Below are positions 53,411 to 63,256 of a DNA stretch of 64,000 nt, piece by piece. The DNA is taken from assembly GCA_934365195.1 (NCBI GenBank), contig CAKRNA010000005.1, positions 62,001 to 126,000 of the forward strand, given 5' to 3'. The position numbers and the translations under genes were made by a program. Position 1 is the first letter of the stretch. The number at the start of each line of letters is the position of its first letter. A model generated the notes under the pieces. That model did not search any database. It worked only from the letters and a program-made list of their open reading frames with translations, and was not told where the DNA came from. This DNA comes from an uncultured Clostridia bacterium (lineage in GTDB: Bacteria > Bacillota > Clostridia > Christensenellales > CAAEEZ01).

Positions 53411-55858
53411 TTAGCCGTTTTGTTCGCTATCTGCCATTTTTTCAGCCGATACCACCTCTACGCCCTTTGAAACAATAAGTTTTCCCTTATTATTTCTAGG
53501 CAAAATCATAATGTTATCGCTGTTAATAATTATCGAATTTTCCAGCCCATTTTTAAGTTCTAGGAATATGTCGTAAGGATAGGTAACGTAGCCGTAGAAC
53601 CTAATCTCGTCGCCCGCTTTAATGTCCGCTATCTTCACGCCCTTTCTGTACCTGGTAGAAGGCTCGATTTCCCAAGCGAACACACGCTTTGCGTAGCCTT
53701 TATCGGTGATTACCACAATTTCTCCGCCGTCACCTAGTTGCGTTACGTAAAGTAGGCTGTCTCCGTCGTTTATCTTCACACCTTTTACGCCGCCCGCTTT
53801 TCTGCCTTGCAAAGGAATATCGTTCGTTTCGGCATTTAGACACAAGCCCTGCTTAGTTCCGAAGAATATGGTGCTTTCGTCCTCCACAAACTGTACGTCG
53901 ATTACTTCGTCGTCCTTTAAGGTCATCACGTCGCCATAGGACTTTTTAAGCATCAGTTCGTTAAAGTTCGACCTCTTAACGTAGCCGTTCTTGGTAAAGA
54001 TATACACCTCTTTTTCTTGGTCTTCCTCTTTTACGGCAAGCACTTTTACAACCTTTTCGTCCCTCTCTGCGTTCTCCTCTACGGCAAGCAGTTCCACGCC
54101 CTTGCTCTTGTAAGGTTGAATAGGCATTTTGTCAAGTTCTATCCTTGCCATATTACCTAGGTTTGTAAAGCAATAGTAGGTTTCCTTATTGCTTAACGTC
54201 AAGGTTTGGATAATCATACCCTCTTTTTCTACGTTAGATTTATCCTTTACCCCGACAGAGTAACTTCTCGTGGTTACCAGTTTGATTTTGCCTTGGTTGT
54301 CAAGTGCGAAAACGCCTTTAATATCGATAGTAGGCTCTTTTTCTACTTCCAGTTTAAATTGAGTAAGCGCGGTAGACTTTCCGTTTATTTCGCTACGTCT
54401 TTCCGTCTTAAACGCCTTGCCTATCTCGTTAATTTCCTCTTGAACAACCTTCATTTGCTTAGCCTTACTCTTAATTATCGTGGTAAGTTTCGCCATAAGT
54501 TTTTCAAGGGATTGCAGTTCCTCCTCTATCTTTTGAACCTCTAACTTAGCCAGTTTAGCCAGCCTCATATCAAGGATTGCTTGCGCTTGTTTTTCGCTTA
54601 GTTCGAACACGTTTCTTAGTTCGGTTTTAGCGTCTTGCGTAGTTTTGGAACGCTTGATAATCGCTATAACCTCGTCGATATTATGCAGGGCTATTACAAG
54701 TCCTTGTAAAATATGCGCCCTCTCTTTTGCTTGGTTATACTCAAACTGCGACCTACGTAAAATAATGCCTCTTTGGTACTCTACGTAGTACCTGATTATC
54801 TCCATCAAGCCCAGTTGCTTTGGCTTACCGTCGGCAATGGCTACCATATTGATATTAAACGCACTTTCAAGTTGCGTGTATTTAAGCAGCATCTTCATTA
54901 TTTCGTTTACGTCGCCGTTTTTACCTACGGTAACTATTGCCCTCATACCGTTTCTATCCGACTCGTCTACGATATTGCTTATTGCCATAAGCGGACCTTT
55001 TTTCGTATTTCTAAGGTTAAGAATATTCGAAAGCAACGCCGCTTTGCTTACTTGATAAGGTAGTTCGGTAATAACGATGTTCGTTTTGCCGTACTCCCCT
55101 TCTTCAAGGTGCATTTTTGCACGCAATATAATCTTACCTTTTCCCGTTTCGTAGGCTTGACGTAAGCCCTCCCCCGTGATTATCTCTGCGCCGGTTGGAA
55201 AGTCCGGGGCTTTAATGTACTCCATCATTTCGTCAAGGGTGATATTCGGGTTATCGATATACGCCATTACGCCGTTAATTACCTCGCTGATATTGTGCGG
55301 AGGAATATTCGTTGCAAGACCTACCGCAATACCGTTTGCGCCGTTTACAAGTAGGTTTGGGAATCTGCTTGGCAAGGTGTTAGGCTCTTTTAAAGTGTCG
55401 TCGTAGTTTAGCGACCAATCCACCGTGTCCTTATCGATATCTTTAAGCATTTGCATAGCAAGAGGAGCAAGCCTAGCCTCAGTATACCTCATAGCAGCAG
55501 CCGAATCGCCGTCCATAGAGCCGAAGTTTCCGTGGCCGGACACAAGAGTTGCGCTCATAGAGAAGTCCTGCGCAAGCCTTACCATAGCGTCGTAAACCGA
55601 ACTATCGCCGTGCGGATGGTATTTACCAAGGCAGTCACCCACGATTTTTGCCGACTTTACGTAAGGTTTTTCAGGGGTGATACCCATTTCGTTCATAGCA
55701 AACAAAATCCTACGTTGAACGGGCTTTAAACCGTCCTCCACCCTAGGCAGAGCCCTTTCCAAAATAACGTGCTCAGAGTACGGCATCATAGATTCTTTCA
55801 TTACCACTTCAAGAGGGGTATCTATTATTTTCGCTTCGCTAAAATTATATTCGCTCAT
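53411..55858 (-). CDS. parC: Type IIA topoisomerase subunit A, probably ParC
   Basis: DNA breakage-reunion subunit, 815 residues. The catalytic tyrosine is Y125 in AMRYTEARL, and the quinolone-determining segment HPHGDSSVYDAMVR keeps the wild-type Ser86 and Asp90. The N-terminal SMMPYSEHVILERALPRVED and the lack of a canonical GyrA box (QRRGGKG) in the C-terminal beta-pinwheel, where GRKAGGVKG is seen instead, favour topoisomerase IV over gyrase. Annotation as gyrA is the alternative. Its ATG shares a base with the stop of the B-subunit gene. Confidence 0.85.
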   Translation of the reverse strand: MSEYNFSEAKIIDTPLEVVMKESMMPYSEHVILERALPRVEDGLKPVQRRILFAMNEMGITPEKPYVKSAKIVGDCLGKYHPHGDSSVYDAMVRLAQDFSMSATLVSGHGNFGSMDGDSAAAMRYTEARLAPLAMQMLKDIDKDTVDWSLNYDDTLKEPNTLPSRFPNLLVNGANGIAVGLATNIPPHNISEVINGVMAYIDNPNITLDEMMEYIKAPDFPTGAEIITGEGLRQAYETGKGKIILRAKMHLEEGEYGKTNIVITELPYQVSKAALLSNILNLRNTKKGPLMAISNIVDESDRNGMRAIVTVGKNGDVNEIMKMLLKYTQLESAFNINMVAIADGKPKQLGLMEIIRYYVEYQRGIILRRSQFEYNQAKERAHILQGLVIALHNIDEVIAIIKRSKTTQDAKTELRNVFELSEKQAQAILDMRLAKLAKLEVQKIEEELQSLEKLMAKLTTIIKSKAKQMKVVQEEINEIGKAFKTERRSEINGKSTALTQFKLEVEKEPTIDIKGVFALDNQGKIKLVTTRSYSVGVKDKSNVEKEGMIIQTLTLSNKETYYCFTNLGNMARIELDKMPIQPYKSKGVELLAVEENAERDEKVVKVLAVKEEDQEKEVYIFTKNGYVKRSNFNELMLKKSYGDVMTLKDDEVIDVQFVEDESTIFFGTKQGLCLNAETNDIPLQGRKAGGVKGVKINDGDSLLYVTQLGDGGEIVVITDKGYAKRVFAWEIEPSTRYRKGVKIADIKAGDEIRFYGYVTYPYDIFLELKNGLENSIIINSDNIMILPRNNKGKLIVSKGVEVVSAEKMADSEQNG

Positions 55859-57831
55859 TATTTCTTCCTCCCGATAAGTTCAAAGGCGTCTACCTTGTTA
55901 AAGTTTGCGTGTTTGTTGATATATTGTTTTCTTAGTTCTATATTATCGCCCATAAGAATGGATATTTCCTCGTTAGCGGCTATTGCGTCCTCAACGGTCA
56001 CTCTCATAAGGCTACGTGTTTTAGGGTTCATCGTCGTTTCCCAAAGTTGCTCCGGGTTCATTTCGCCAAGACCTTTGTATCTTTGAAGTCTTGCAGGAGG
56101 CTTGCCCTCGGTCAGTTCCCTAAGTTGCTCGTCGTCATAAGCGTATTGCACTTGGTTTTTCCTTTCTATTTTGTAAAGCGGAGGCATACCGATGTACACG
56201 TTTCCGTTAAGCACTAATTCCTTCATATAGCGATAGAAGAAGGTTAAAAGTATTGCCCTAATATGCGCACCGTCTTGGTCTGCATCGGCAAGAATTATAA
56301 CCTTGTGATATTTGATTTTGGATAGGTCGAAAGTAGGATCGATTCCGGCACCGATAGCCGATATTATCGAACGGATTTCCTCGTTTTGAAGTATTTGGTC
56401 AACCCTCTTCTTTTCAGCGTTTAGCGGCTTGCCTCTTAGTGGCAAAATGGCTTGCGTTTTCCTATCTCTGCCCATTTTTGCGCTGCCGCCTGCCGAGTCT
56501 CCCTCTACGATAAACAGTTCGTTATCCTCCGGCTTTCTTCCCGAGCAACTACTTAGTTTACCCACTAGGTTCGAGCCCAAAATATCGTTAAGAGCGTGCT
56601 CCTTATCCTTTATAAGTTTGGTTTTCATTCTAATAGACTTTGCGACGGTAGCCTGTTTTAGAATAAACTCCAAAGTTTTTTTAGATTGCGACATTTGGAA
56701 GTACCTGTCAAGTTCGGTGGTTACGATATTTTCCACAATCGACTTAACGTTGGTATTACCTAGTTTGGTTTTGGTTTGCCCTTCGAACTGGACGTCCTGC
56801 ATCTTTACCGATACGATAGCGCTGATACCCTGCCTAAAATCCTCGCCGTCAAAGTTAGGGTCTTTGTCCTTTAACACTTTGGTTTTCCTAGCGTAGTCGT
56901 TAAGCACCTTTGTCAAGCCGCTTCTAAAACCGGTAATATGCGTACCGCCCTCGATAGTCGGGATATTATTTACGAAAGAATAAACGTTCTCGCTGTCGTC
57001 ACCGTTAATGTGCTGAATGGCAATCTCCAGTTTGAAGTTTTCGTCCTCGCCTTCTAGGTAAATAGGCTTTTCGTATAGTGCGGTTTTGCCCTCGTTGATA
57101 AACTTAACAAAGTCCACAACGCCGCCCTTTGAGTGATAGGTTTGAGTGATAACCTCTTCACCCCTCTCGTCGATAAACTCCATTTCGATATTTTTGTTTA
57201 AGAATGCGGTTTCTTGCAATCTCGACATAATAAGAGACGCCTTAAACTTCTCCTTTAAAAACACCCTGTCGTCAGGCATAAAAGTTACGGTAGTGCCTTT
57301 CTTTTTGGTTTTGCCTATTTCTTCAAGCGGACCTTTTGGAATACCGCTCTTGATTTTGCCGTTTACCTCAGGGGAATGAAATTCCATTCTGTAAGCCTTG
57401 CCGTCGATATAGGACTCCACCGTTAGCCACCTAGAAAGTGCGTTGGTTACAGATGCGCCCACACCGTGCAAGCCGCCGCTAAATTGATAGTTGCTATTAT
57501 TAAACTTACCGCCGGCGTGCAAAGTAGTGAATATTACCTCCACCGCCGTCTTGTTAGTCTTTTTCACTTTACCAACGGGAATACCCCTTCCGTTATCGCT
57601 TACCTCTGCGCTGCCGTCCTTGTGAAGAACCACGCTAAGTTTGTCCGCATAGCCGTTGCAAGCCTCGTCCATAGCATTATCGATAATCTCCCACAAGATG
57701 TGATGAAGACCTCTGCTACCCGTTCCGCCGATATACATTCCGGGGCGTACTCTTACGCCGTCAAGCCCGTCAAGTATCTCGATATTATCCGCTGTATAAG
57801 AGCCTTTCTTTTCAGTTTTTTTCGTCGCCAT
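55858..57831 (-). CDS. parE: Type IIA topoisomerase subunit B, probably ParE
   Basis: ATPase subunit, 657 residues. The GHKL ATPase has WEIIDNAMDEACNG, DNGRGIPVGKV and GGLHGVGASVTNALS. A transducer domain follows, then TOPRIM with VEGDSAGGSAKMGRDRKTQA and ILADADQDGAHI. GLHHILWEIIDNA and NNSNYQFSGGLHGVG are closer to clostridial ParE than GyrB, in agreement with the partner. GyrB remains possible. Confidence 0.85.
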   Translation of the reverse strand: MATKKTEKKGSYTADNIEILDGLDGVRVRPGMYIGGTGSRGLHHILWEIIDNAMDEACNGYADKLSVVLHKDGSAEVSDNGRGIPVGKVKKTNKTAVEVIFTTLHAGGKFNNSNYQFSGGLHGVGASVTNALSRWLTVESYIDGKAYRMEFHSPEVNGKIKSGIPKGPLEEIGKTKKKGTTVTFMPDDRVFLKEKFKASLIMSRLQETAFLNKNIEMEFIDERGEEVITQTYHSKGGVVDFVKFINEGKTALYEKPIYLEGEDENFKLEIAIQHINGDDSENVYSFVNNIPTIEGGTHITGFRSGLTKVLNDYARKTKVLKDKDPNFDGEDFRQGISAIVSVKMQDVQFEGQTKTKLGNTNVKSIVENIVTTELDRYFQMSQSKKTLEFILKQATVAKSIRMKTKLIKDKEHALNDILGSNLVGKLSSCSGRKPEDNELFIVEGDSAGGSAKMGRDRKTQAILPLRGKPLNAEKKRVDQILQNEEIRSIISAIGAGIDPTFDLSKIKYHKVIILADADQDGAHIRAILLTFFYRYMKELVLNGNVYIGMPPLYKIERKNQVQYAYDDEQLRELTEGKPPARLQRYKGLGEMNPEQLWETTMNPKTRSLMRVTVEDAIAANEEISILMGDNIELRKQYINKHANFNKVDAFELIGRKK

Positions 57832-57943
57832 AAAAACCTCGCCTATAATAATATTATTTAATATAATTATATCATATATATTCGTAAAATAAAAGAGTTT
57901 TTCATAAAAAAGTGCAAAAAATTTACCTCTTTTTTTACCAAAA

Positions 57944-57968
57944 TAAAAAGCCGATTATCTCGGCCTTC
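57944..57968 (-). terminator. Terminator of the alpha/beta hydrolase gene
   Basis: On the minus strand AAGGCCGAGATAATCGGCTT forms a hairpin followed by TTTATTTT, a few bases after the stop at 57972. Confidence 0.8.
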
Positions 57969-57971
57969 TAT

Positions 57972-58970
57972 CTATTTTTTATTTTGAATTTTTTCTTGTT
58001 TTTTTATCTTCTTTTTGGACTTGTTTTGAGGCACTTTAAAATCTTTCGGATCAGCCTTTTCGGTTAGAACGTGCTTAAAGAACGCAAGCGTATCTTCGTA
58101 AACTTTTTCATTGTCCATTTCGTTTAGAATTTCGTGCCTATCGTTATCGTAAAGTTTGAAGTCGATATACTCTATGCCAAGCCCTACGTAAGTTTGATAC
58201 AACTTGTTTACGTCCTTATTATTCTTTCCCGATACAGGATCGTCCTTACCGGACATAATTCTAAGCGGCAAATTCTTAGGAATTTTTGCCAAATTCTCAG
58301 GGTTGTACAAGTTCTTTAATCCGTTGATAAAATACTTGAAGAACGCAACGCTCATTACGTAGCCGCATTGATCGTCCTCGATATATTTTTGTACTTGCGA
58401 TTTATCTTTTGACAGCCAAGCAAAGTCCAAGCCCTCCGACTTAAAGTTTTTGTTGTAACTACCAAAGGTAAGTTTGTCTAATTTTTTTGCAGGCTTAGAT
58501 TTGTCTTTTGAAGACGAATACGCCATATTCGATATAGCAGCGCCGATTTTTGACAAAGCGTTGTCCATACTTGCAGAGCCGCACAAAACGGCACCGGCAA
58601 TATTAAGTGCATTACGTTGAATGTAGCCTTGCGTTAAGAACGAGCCGTAACTGTGACCGAAAATAATTACCGGCAAGTGATACGTATTTTTCAAATACTT
58701 GGTGATTTCAATTTCGTCACGAATTGTTTCGTTAAATATATCTCCGTCGTCGTAGCCTTGCTTTTCCATAGTGTTTCCGTGTGCCCTATGGTCGTCGGCA
58801 AATACGATTAAGCCGTTTTTGTTCAGGAATTTTGCAAAGTCGTCGTATCTACGGCCGTGCTCTGCCATACCGTGAATGATTTGGACGATACCGATTGGCT
58901 TATTTACTTCGTCCCAAACCGAGCAACTTAGTTTCTTTCCGTCATAACTTGTAAAAATTTTTGTCTCCAT
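57972..58970 (-). CDS. Alpha/beta hydrolase, monoacylglycerol lipase-like
   Basis: Serine hydrolase of 332 residues without signal peptide. The nucleophile is in FGHSYGSFLT, the oxyanion region is IHGMAEHGRRYDDFA, the acid Asp lies in SGKDDPVSG and the His in DNDRHEILNE. The pattern fits monoacylglycerol lipase or lysophospholipase. The C-terminus is a Lys-rich tail (KNKSKKKIKKQEK). It follows glpK by 25 bases, so it may release glycerol for that kinase; this link is inferred. Confidence 0.88.
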   Translation of the reverse strand: METKIFTSYDGKKLSCSVWDEVNKPIGIVQIIHGMAEHGRRYDDFAKFLNKNGLIVFADDHRAHGNTMEKQGYDDGDIFNETIRDEIEITKYLKNTYHLPVIIFGHSYGSFLTQGYIQRNALNIAGAVLCGSASMDNALSKIGAAISNMAYSSSKDKSKPAKKLDKLTFGSYNKNFKSEGLDFAWLSKDKSQVQKYIEDDQCGYVMSVAFFKYFINGLKNLYNPENLAKIPKNLPLRIMSGKDDPVSGKNNKDVNKLYQTYVGLGIEYIDFKLYDNDRHEILNEMDNEKVYEDTLAFFKHVLTEKADPKDFKVPQNKSKKKIKKQEKIQNKK

Positions 58971-58995
58971 AATTTTCCTCCTTCCTCATCACCGA

Positions 58996-60495
58996 TTAGT
59001 CTTCCCAGTCAAGCGCTCTTTTTACCGCTTTTTTCCAACCGACATATTTCTTTTTCCTTATATCCTCAGTCATATTTGGTTTAAACACCCTATCAAAAGC
59101 AATAGTTTTTTCTAAGTGCTTAAAGTTTTTAAACGCCCCCGTCGCAAGACCTGCTAAATATACTACGCCAAGAGCCGTGGTTTCGATACTCGTCGGGCGA
59201 ATAATATTACAATTTAGCATATCTGCCTGGAATTGCATCAAAAAGTCGTTTCTGGCAACGCCGCCGTCCACTCTTAACTCTTTAAGGGTTATAGCACTAT
59301 CTTTCCTCATATTCTCAAAAATATCCTTAGTACCGTACGCCATCGATTCCAAAGTCGCTCTTACAAGGTGGCTACGATTAGCGCCTCTCGTCAATCCTAC
59401 GATAGCGCCTCTTGCGTTCATATCCCAGTAAGGAGCGCCAAGACCTGTAAATGCAGGAACGACGTACACTCCTGCGGTGTCAGGCACGCTACTTGCTATT
59501 TCGTTAGTCTCGCTAGCCGTTTCAATTAGGTGAAGTTCGTCCCTTAGCCATTGAATACTACTGCCGGCGTTGAAGATACTGCCCTCGATAGCGTAGGTTA
59601 TCTCGCCGTTTACCCCCCAAGCGATAGTCGTAAGTAGTTTTGACGGCGAAAGCACAGGCTTGTCGCCCGTGTTCATTAGTATAAAACCACCCGTTCCGTA
59701 AGTGCTCTTTGCCATACCTTCCTCAAAACAGCATTGACCAAACAAAGCAGACTGTTGGTCACCGGCAAGACCGGCGATAGGAATATCACAGCCTAGCACC
59801 GTGGCATTTCCCACGATTTCGCTGTTCGATACGATTTTAGGCAGCATACTCTTAGGCACGCCGAATAGTTCTAGTAAGTCGTCGTCCCACTCCAAAGTGG
59901 AGATATTAAAAAGCAAGGTTCTTGCTGCGTTTGAGTAGTCGGTAACGAAAACATTGCCCTCGCTAAGTTTGTAAGCAAGGTAAGTATCGATAGTACCGCA
60001 ACAAAGTTCGCCCTTTTCAGCCTTTTCTCTTGCGCCCTCCACATTGTCCAAAATCCACTTAATTTTGGTAGCAGAAAAATACGCATCGATTACCAGCCCC
60101 GTCTTACTTCTAATGTTGGCGGATAATTGCACGTTTCTTTTAATCTTTTCGCACATATCGGTGGTACGTCTACATTGCCACACGATAGCGTTATAGATAG
60201 GCTTGCCGATCTTTTTATCCCACACGATTACGGTTTCTCTTTGGTTGGTTATACCTATGCCGTAAACCTCTTCGGGACTAATTCCGGTTTCTTGTAAAGC
60301 GTCCGTAAGCGACGATAATTGAGCCTCCCAAATTTCATCGGGGTTATGCTCTACCCAACCGGGTTTTGGATAATACTGCTTAAACGGTTTGTTGATTACG
60401 TTCACAATCCCGTTAGACTCGCAGTCGTAAATAAGAGTTCTTGCCGAAGTAGTGCCCTCGTCAAGTGCGATTATATATCTTTTCTCTCTGCTCAT
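58996..60495 (-). CDS. glpK: Glycerol kinase
   Basis: Phosphorylates glycerol to glycerol 3-phosphate. The 499-residue FGGY-family product has ALDEGTTSARTLIYD, GITNQRETVIVWDKK, STYGTGGFILMNTG and RVDGGVARNDFLMQFQAD. The start is the ATG at 60495 with GGAGG four bases upstream. No glpF or glpD gene is adjacent; the downstream lipase-like gene is the only possible pathway partner here. Confidence 0.95.
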   Translation of the reverse strand: MSREKRYIIALDEGTTSARTLIYDCESNGIVNVINKPFKQYYPKPGWVEHNPDEIWEAQLSSLTDALQETGISPEEVYGIGITNQRETVIVWDKKIGKPIYNAIVWQCRRTTDMCEKIKRNVQLSANIRSKTGLVIDAYFSATKIKWILDNVEGAREKAEKGELCCGTIDTYLAYKLSEGNVFVTDYSNAARTLLFNISTLEWDDDLLELFGVPKSMLPKIVSNSEIVGNATVLGCDIPIAGLAGDQQSALFGQCCFEEGMAKSTYGTGGFILMNTGDKPVLSPSKLLTTIAWGVNGEITYAIEGSIFNAGSSIQWLRDELHLIETASETNEIASSVPDTAGVYVVPAFTGLGAPYWDMNARGAIVGLTRGANRSHLVRATLESMAYGTKDIFENMRKDSAITLKELRVDGGVARNDFLMQFQADMLNCNIIRPTSIETTALGVVYLAGLATGAFKNFKHLEKTIAFDRVFKPNMTEDIRKKKYVGWKKAVKRALDWED

Positions 60496-60521
60496 ATTTC
60501 CTCCGCAAAATAACAAATAAT

Positions 60522-60550
60522 ATATTACTATAAAACTAAAATCATTTCAA
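60522..60550 (-). promoter_or_regulatory. Sigma-A promoter of glpK
   Basis: On the minus strand TTGAAA and TAATAT are separated by exactly 17 bases, about 27 bases before the glpK ATG. Confidence 0.65.
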
Positions 60551-60686
60551 GACTAAACAGCATTTTTTATCGCTCATTTCATATATTTTCAAAAATTGAA
60601 AGTAAAAAATTTGACAAATACTAAAAATTGTATAGAAAGTTTTTGGCAGGATATGAATATATATGTAAAAAACCTTGGGAGAAATT

Positions 60687-61688
60687 ATGAAAACTATTCT
60701 TTTTAGCGGTGGCGGAACGCTTGGTCACGTCCTTCCGAACATGGTAATTATCGAAAAATTAAAGCGTAGCGGCTACGACGTTTGCTACGTTGGTTCGCCT
60801 AATAGTATGGAGGAAAAAACCGCCGATAATTACGGTGTAAAGTTCTACCAAACCACCGCCGTAAAACTGGACAAATCACGCCCTTTATCAAACGTTAAAA
60901 TTCCGTTTTTGCTGCCCGCCTCTATCCATAAAACCAAAAAAATTTTAGAAGAAGTTAAGCCCGACCTCGTATTTACAAAAGGCGGATACGTATCCTTACC
61001 GGTAGTTATCTCGGCAAAAATGCTAAATATCCCGCAAATTTGCCACGAGTCCGACGCCAGTTTGGGAATAGTAAACCAAATTGCGTATAGATTAGGGGCA
61101 ACGGTGCTCACCTCGAACAACTGCTCGTTTGACAAGGGAATCAAGGTGGGAATACCGCTTAAACCCGACCTATTCACAACCCGAAAAGCAAGGATTATGG
61201 CGGGGAACAAGCCCACGATTTTAGTTACCGGCGGTAGTCAAGGCGCAAAGAGTATCAACGACTTTATGCTGAAAAACTGCGACGAAATTTTAAAGCGTTA
61301 CAACCTTATTATTATAGGCGGAAAAACGCTGGATTTAACGATTAAAAAACCTGGCCTTACCCTCGTTGATTTTACCAGCGATATGGGTAAATATTACGCA
61401 AGTTGCGACGTAGTAGTGTCACGAGCAGGCGCAACAACCATTGCCGAAATTATCGCACTAAACAAAAAAGCAATTTTAATTCCTCTTCCTAGCAACGTAT
61501 CGAGGGGCGACCAACAGAAAAATGCAAAAAACGTAGAGTCAAGCACTATCAAAGTGCTGCCGCAAAGCGAACTTACGCTTGAAAACTTACTTAACCTACT
61601 TCAAAAACTACAAAATACGACGGTAAAAGAACAAAAATACGAAAACCCTGTAGATAAAATCTACGACGAAATAGTCAAAAAACTGTAA
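60687..61688 (+). CDS. MurG-like UDP-GlcNAc glycosyltransferase
   Basis: GT28-family enzyme of 333 residues. It shows the N-terminal glycine-rich loop SGGGTLGHVLPN, TKGGYVSLPV, CHESDASLGIVNQIA, VTGGSQGAKSINDF, and the donor site SRAGATTIAEI plus GDQQKNA. These are the hallmarks of MurG, which adds GlcNAc to lipid I in peptidoglycan synthesis. It stands alone, outside a mur/fts cluster, so it could be the only MurG or a paralogue. The start is the ATG at 60687 with GGGAG upstream. Confidence 0.85.
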   Translation: MKTILFSGGGTLGHVLPNMVIIEKLKRSGYDVCYVGSPNSMEEKTADNYGVKFYQTTAVKLDKSRPLSNVKIPFLLPASIHKTKKILEEVKPDLVFTKGGYVSLPVVISAKMLNIPQICHESDASLGIVNQIAYRLGATVLTSNNCSFDKGIKVGIPLKPDLFTTRKARIMAGNKPTILVTGGSQGAKSINDFMLKNCDEILKRYNLIIIGGKTLDLTIKKPGLTLVDFTSDMGKYYASCDVVVSRAGATTIAEIIALNKKAILIPLPSNVSRGDQQKNAKNVESSTIKVLPQSELTLENLLNLLQKLQNTTVKEQKYENPVDKIYDEIVKKL

Positions 61689-61727
61689 TTCTCTTTCATT
61701 TTTAGCGCCATTATAAAAGAAAAAACT

Positions 61728-61780
61728 AGGTAAAAATCTTCCGATTACGCTAAATTTTACGGCAATTTTTACCTTTTTAT
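61728..61780 (+). terminator. Terminator after the MurG-like gene
   Basis: AGGTAAAAAT pairs with ATTTTTACCT over a loop of about 27 bases, followed by TTTTTAT. It lies between the MurG-like gene and the next gene. Confidence 0.55.
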
Positions 61781-61843
61781 ACACTTTTGTTAAAAGCAAA
61801 AAAACCCTTAGTTTTGGTGCTAATATCATCAAGCGGAGGGATT

Positions 61844-63202
61844 ATGGAAAAGAAACAAACAGGCATAAAAATAGTAGCGGTAATAGTGGTAATTAGCGTA
61901 ATAACGCTTTTTGTCGTGCTGAAAACTTTGCCAAGCAAAACGGTAGTAGGCGACCAGGGAAACACGGGAAACACGAATACCGAAGGCTCTACCACCGAGA
62001 CCACGCCGGAAAAACCCAAAAAAAATTACACGATTTTTCCAAAGCCGTCTTGTAACTACCTAAATAATTCTAGGCTGAATAATATCGGCGGAACGGGAAC
62101 GGAAAAATTGCTAAACTCCTTTATAATAGGCGGCGAGATATTTTTGCTAGTCGAAACCAACTCTAACGGCTACGATTTTAGCGCTGAAACTAAGTCGTAC
62201 GCCGTGGCAACGCTTGACCTAGACCTAAACTTAATCAGCACCAAAATTCTTAAAAAATCAACGGAAAAATACCTTGGCTCAACTATTTTTTCAAGCGGTA
62301 TATTACTTGTTACGGCAAATAACGAAAACACCACTTTAAGCCTATACGACGAAGGCTTCAATCTTGAAAAATCAGCCGAGTTAAATAAGTACGACTTTGT
62401 GAATTTGCAAGCCTACTCTGATAAAGTCAAAATGCTGGGCTACAACAGCGGAAGTATAGAACTTACAACCTTTAATTTAGGGCTGGAAAAAACGAGCGAG
62501 GCAAAAATAAACCTAGCAAGCGAAGGGTTTTACCAAAATATTTTCTCCTACGTTAACAAGGATATTTTTATAAATTTTCGAGGCGGTTTTTTTGATATTT
62601 GCAAAATTGCGCAAAAACTTGAAAATGACAAAATATATTATGTAATAGAGCGAATTTGCACGATAAAAGGCGTAATTCGTCAATTACTTCCGCTAAACGA
62701 GGGGCAAACCCTACTTATAAATTTTACAAACAACAGCAAAACTTACCTACTTAATTTTGAAGTTTTTGAGGAAAAATTTACTTCAACCGAACTTGGTTTA
62801 ATCACCGACAATGTGGTTTTAATTCCGCAAAATAGCGGCTATATTTTGCACGACTACGTGGATAACGGGATTAGTATTTTGGACGAAAAATTTAGGATAA
62901 TTATCCACGGATTAAACAAATCTAATAGGTACTCTTCGGTAAAAGGAGAGGTGGACAAACTTGATAATTCGTACCTATTTATAACAAAATCTTTAACGGA
63001 AAACAATACGGAAATTTGCTCTTTAAATTACGCATTAGAGGTAAAATCTATCCTAAAAATCCCCTACGTATCCTCGCCTATCACGATCAAAAAAATAAAC
63101 CACGTAACCTACGTGTTTTTAACGACCAACAACAACCAAGAAGAATTTTCTTCTTGCTACGGTTCTAGCGACGTTTTTGCTATCAAACTAAACGAATTTT
63201 AA
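61844..63202 (+). CDS. Membrane-anchored extracytoplasmic protein, unknown function
   Basis: I do not recognise this protein of 452 residues. It has a short basic head, one hydrophobic helix (about residues 8-28), a Gly/Thr/Asn linker (residues 35-57) and a long beta-rich domain. Recurring strand patterns such as YAVATLDLDLN, TTLSLYDEGF and IELTTFNLGL suggest a beta-propeller-like fold. The start is the ATG at 61844 with GGAGG four bases upstream. It follows the MurG-like gene in the same direction, so a cell-envelope role is plausible but unproven. Confidence 0.75.
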   Translation: MEKKQTGIKIVAVIVVISVITLFVVLKTLPSKTVVGDQGNTGNTNTEGSTTETTPEKPKKNYTIFPKPSCNYLNNSRLNNIGGTGTEKLLNSFIIGGEIFLLVETNSNGYDFSAETKSYAVATLDLDLNLISTKILKKSTEKYLGSTIFSSGILLVTANNENTTLSLYDEGFNLEKSAELNKYDFVNLQAYSDKVKMLGYNSGSIELTTFNLGLEKTSEAKINLASEGFYQNIFSYVNKDIFINFRGGFFDICKIAQKLENDKIYYVIERICTIKGVIRQLLPLNEGQTLLINFTNNSKTYLLNFEVFEEKFTSTELGLITDNVVLIPQNSGYILHDYVDNGISILDEKFRIIIHGLNKSNRYSSVKGEVDKLDNSYLFITKSLTENNTEICSLNYALEVKSILKIPYVSSPITIKKINHVTYVFLTTNNNQEEFSSCYGSSDVFAIKLNEF

Positions 63203-63204
63203 CA

Positions 63205-63236
63205 AAAAAAGAAGGGATTTTCTCCCTTCTTTTCTT
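63205..63236. terminator. Bidirectional terminator between convergent genes
   Basis: AAAAAAAGAAGGGA pairs with TCCCTTCTTTTCTTTT over a short loop, just after the stop at 63202 and ahead of the convergent holin gene end. Confidence 0.8.
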
Positions 63237-63256
63237 TTAAAGTCCTTCACTACTCT

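Noticed and set aside
60611..60633. TTGACA-TATAGA as promoter of the MurG-like gene
   Set aside because: The spacing is only 14 bases, too short for a normal sigma-A promoter.
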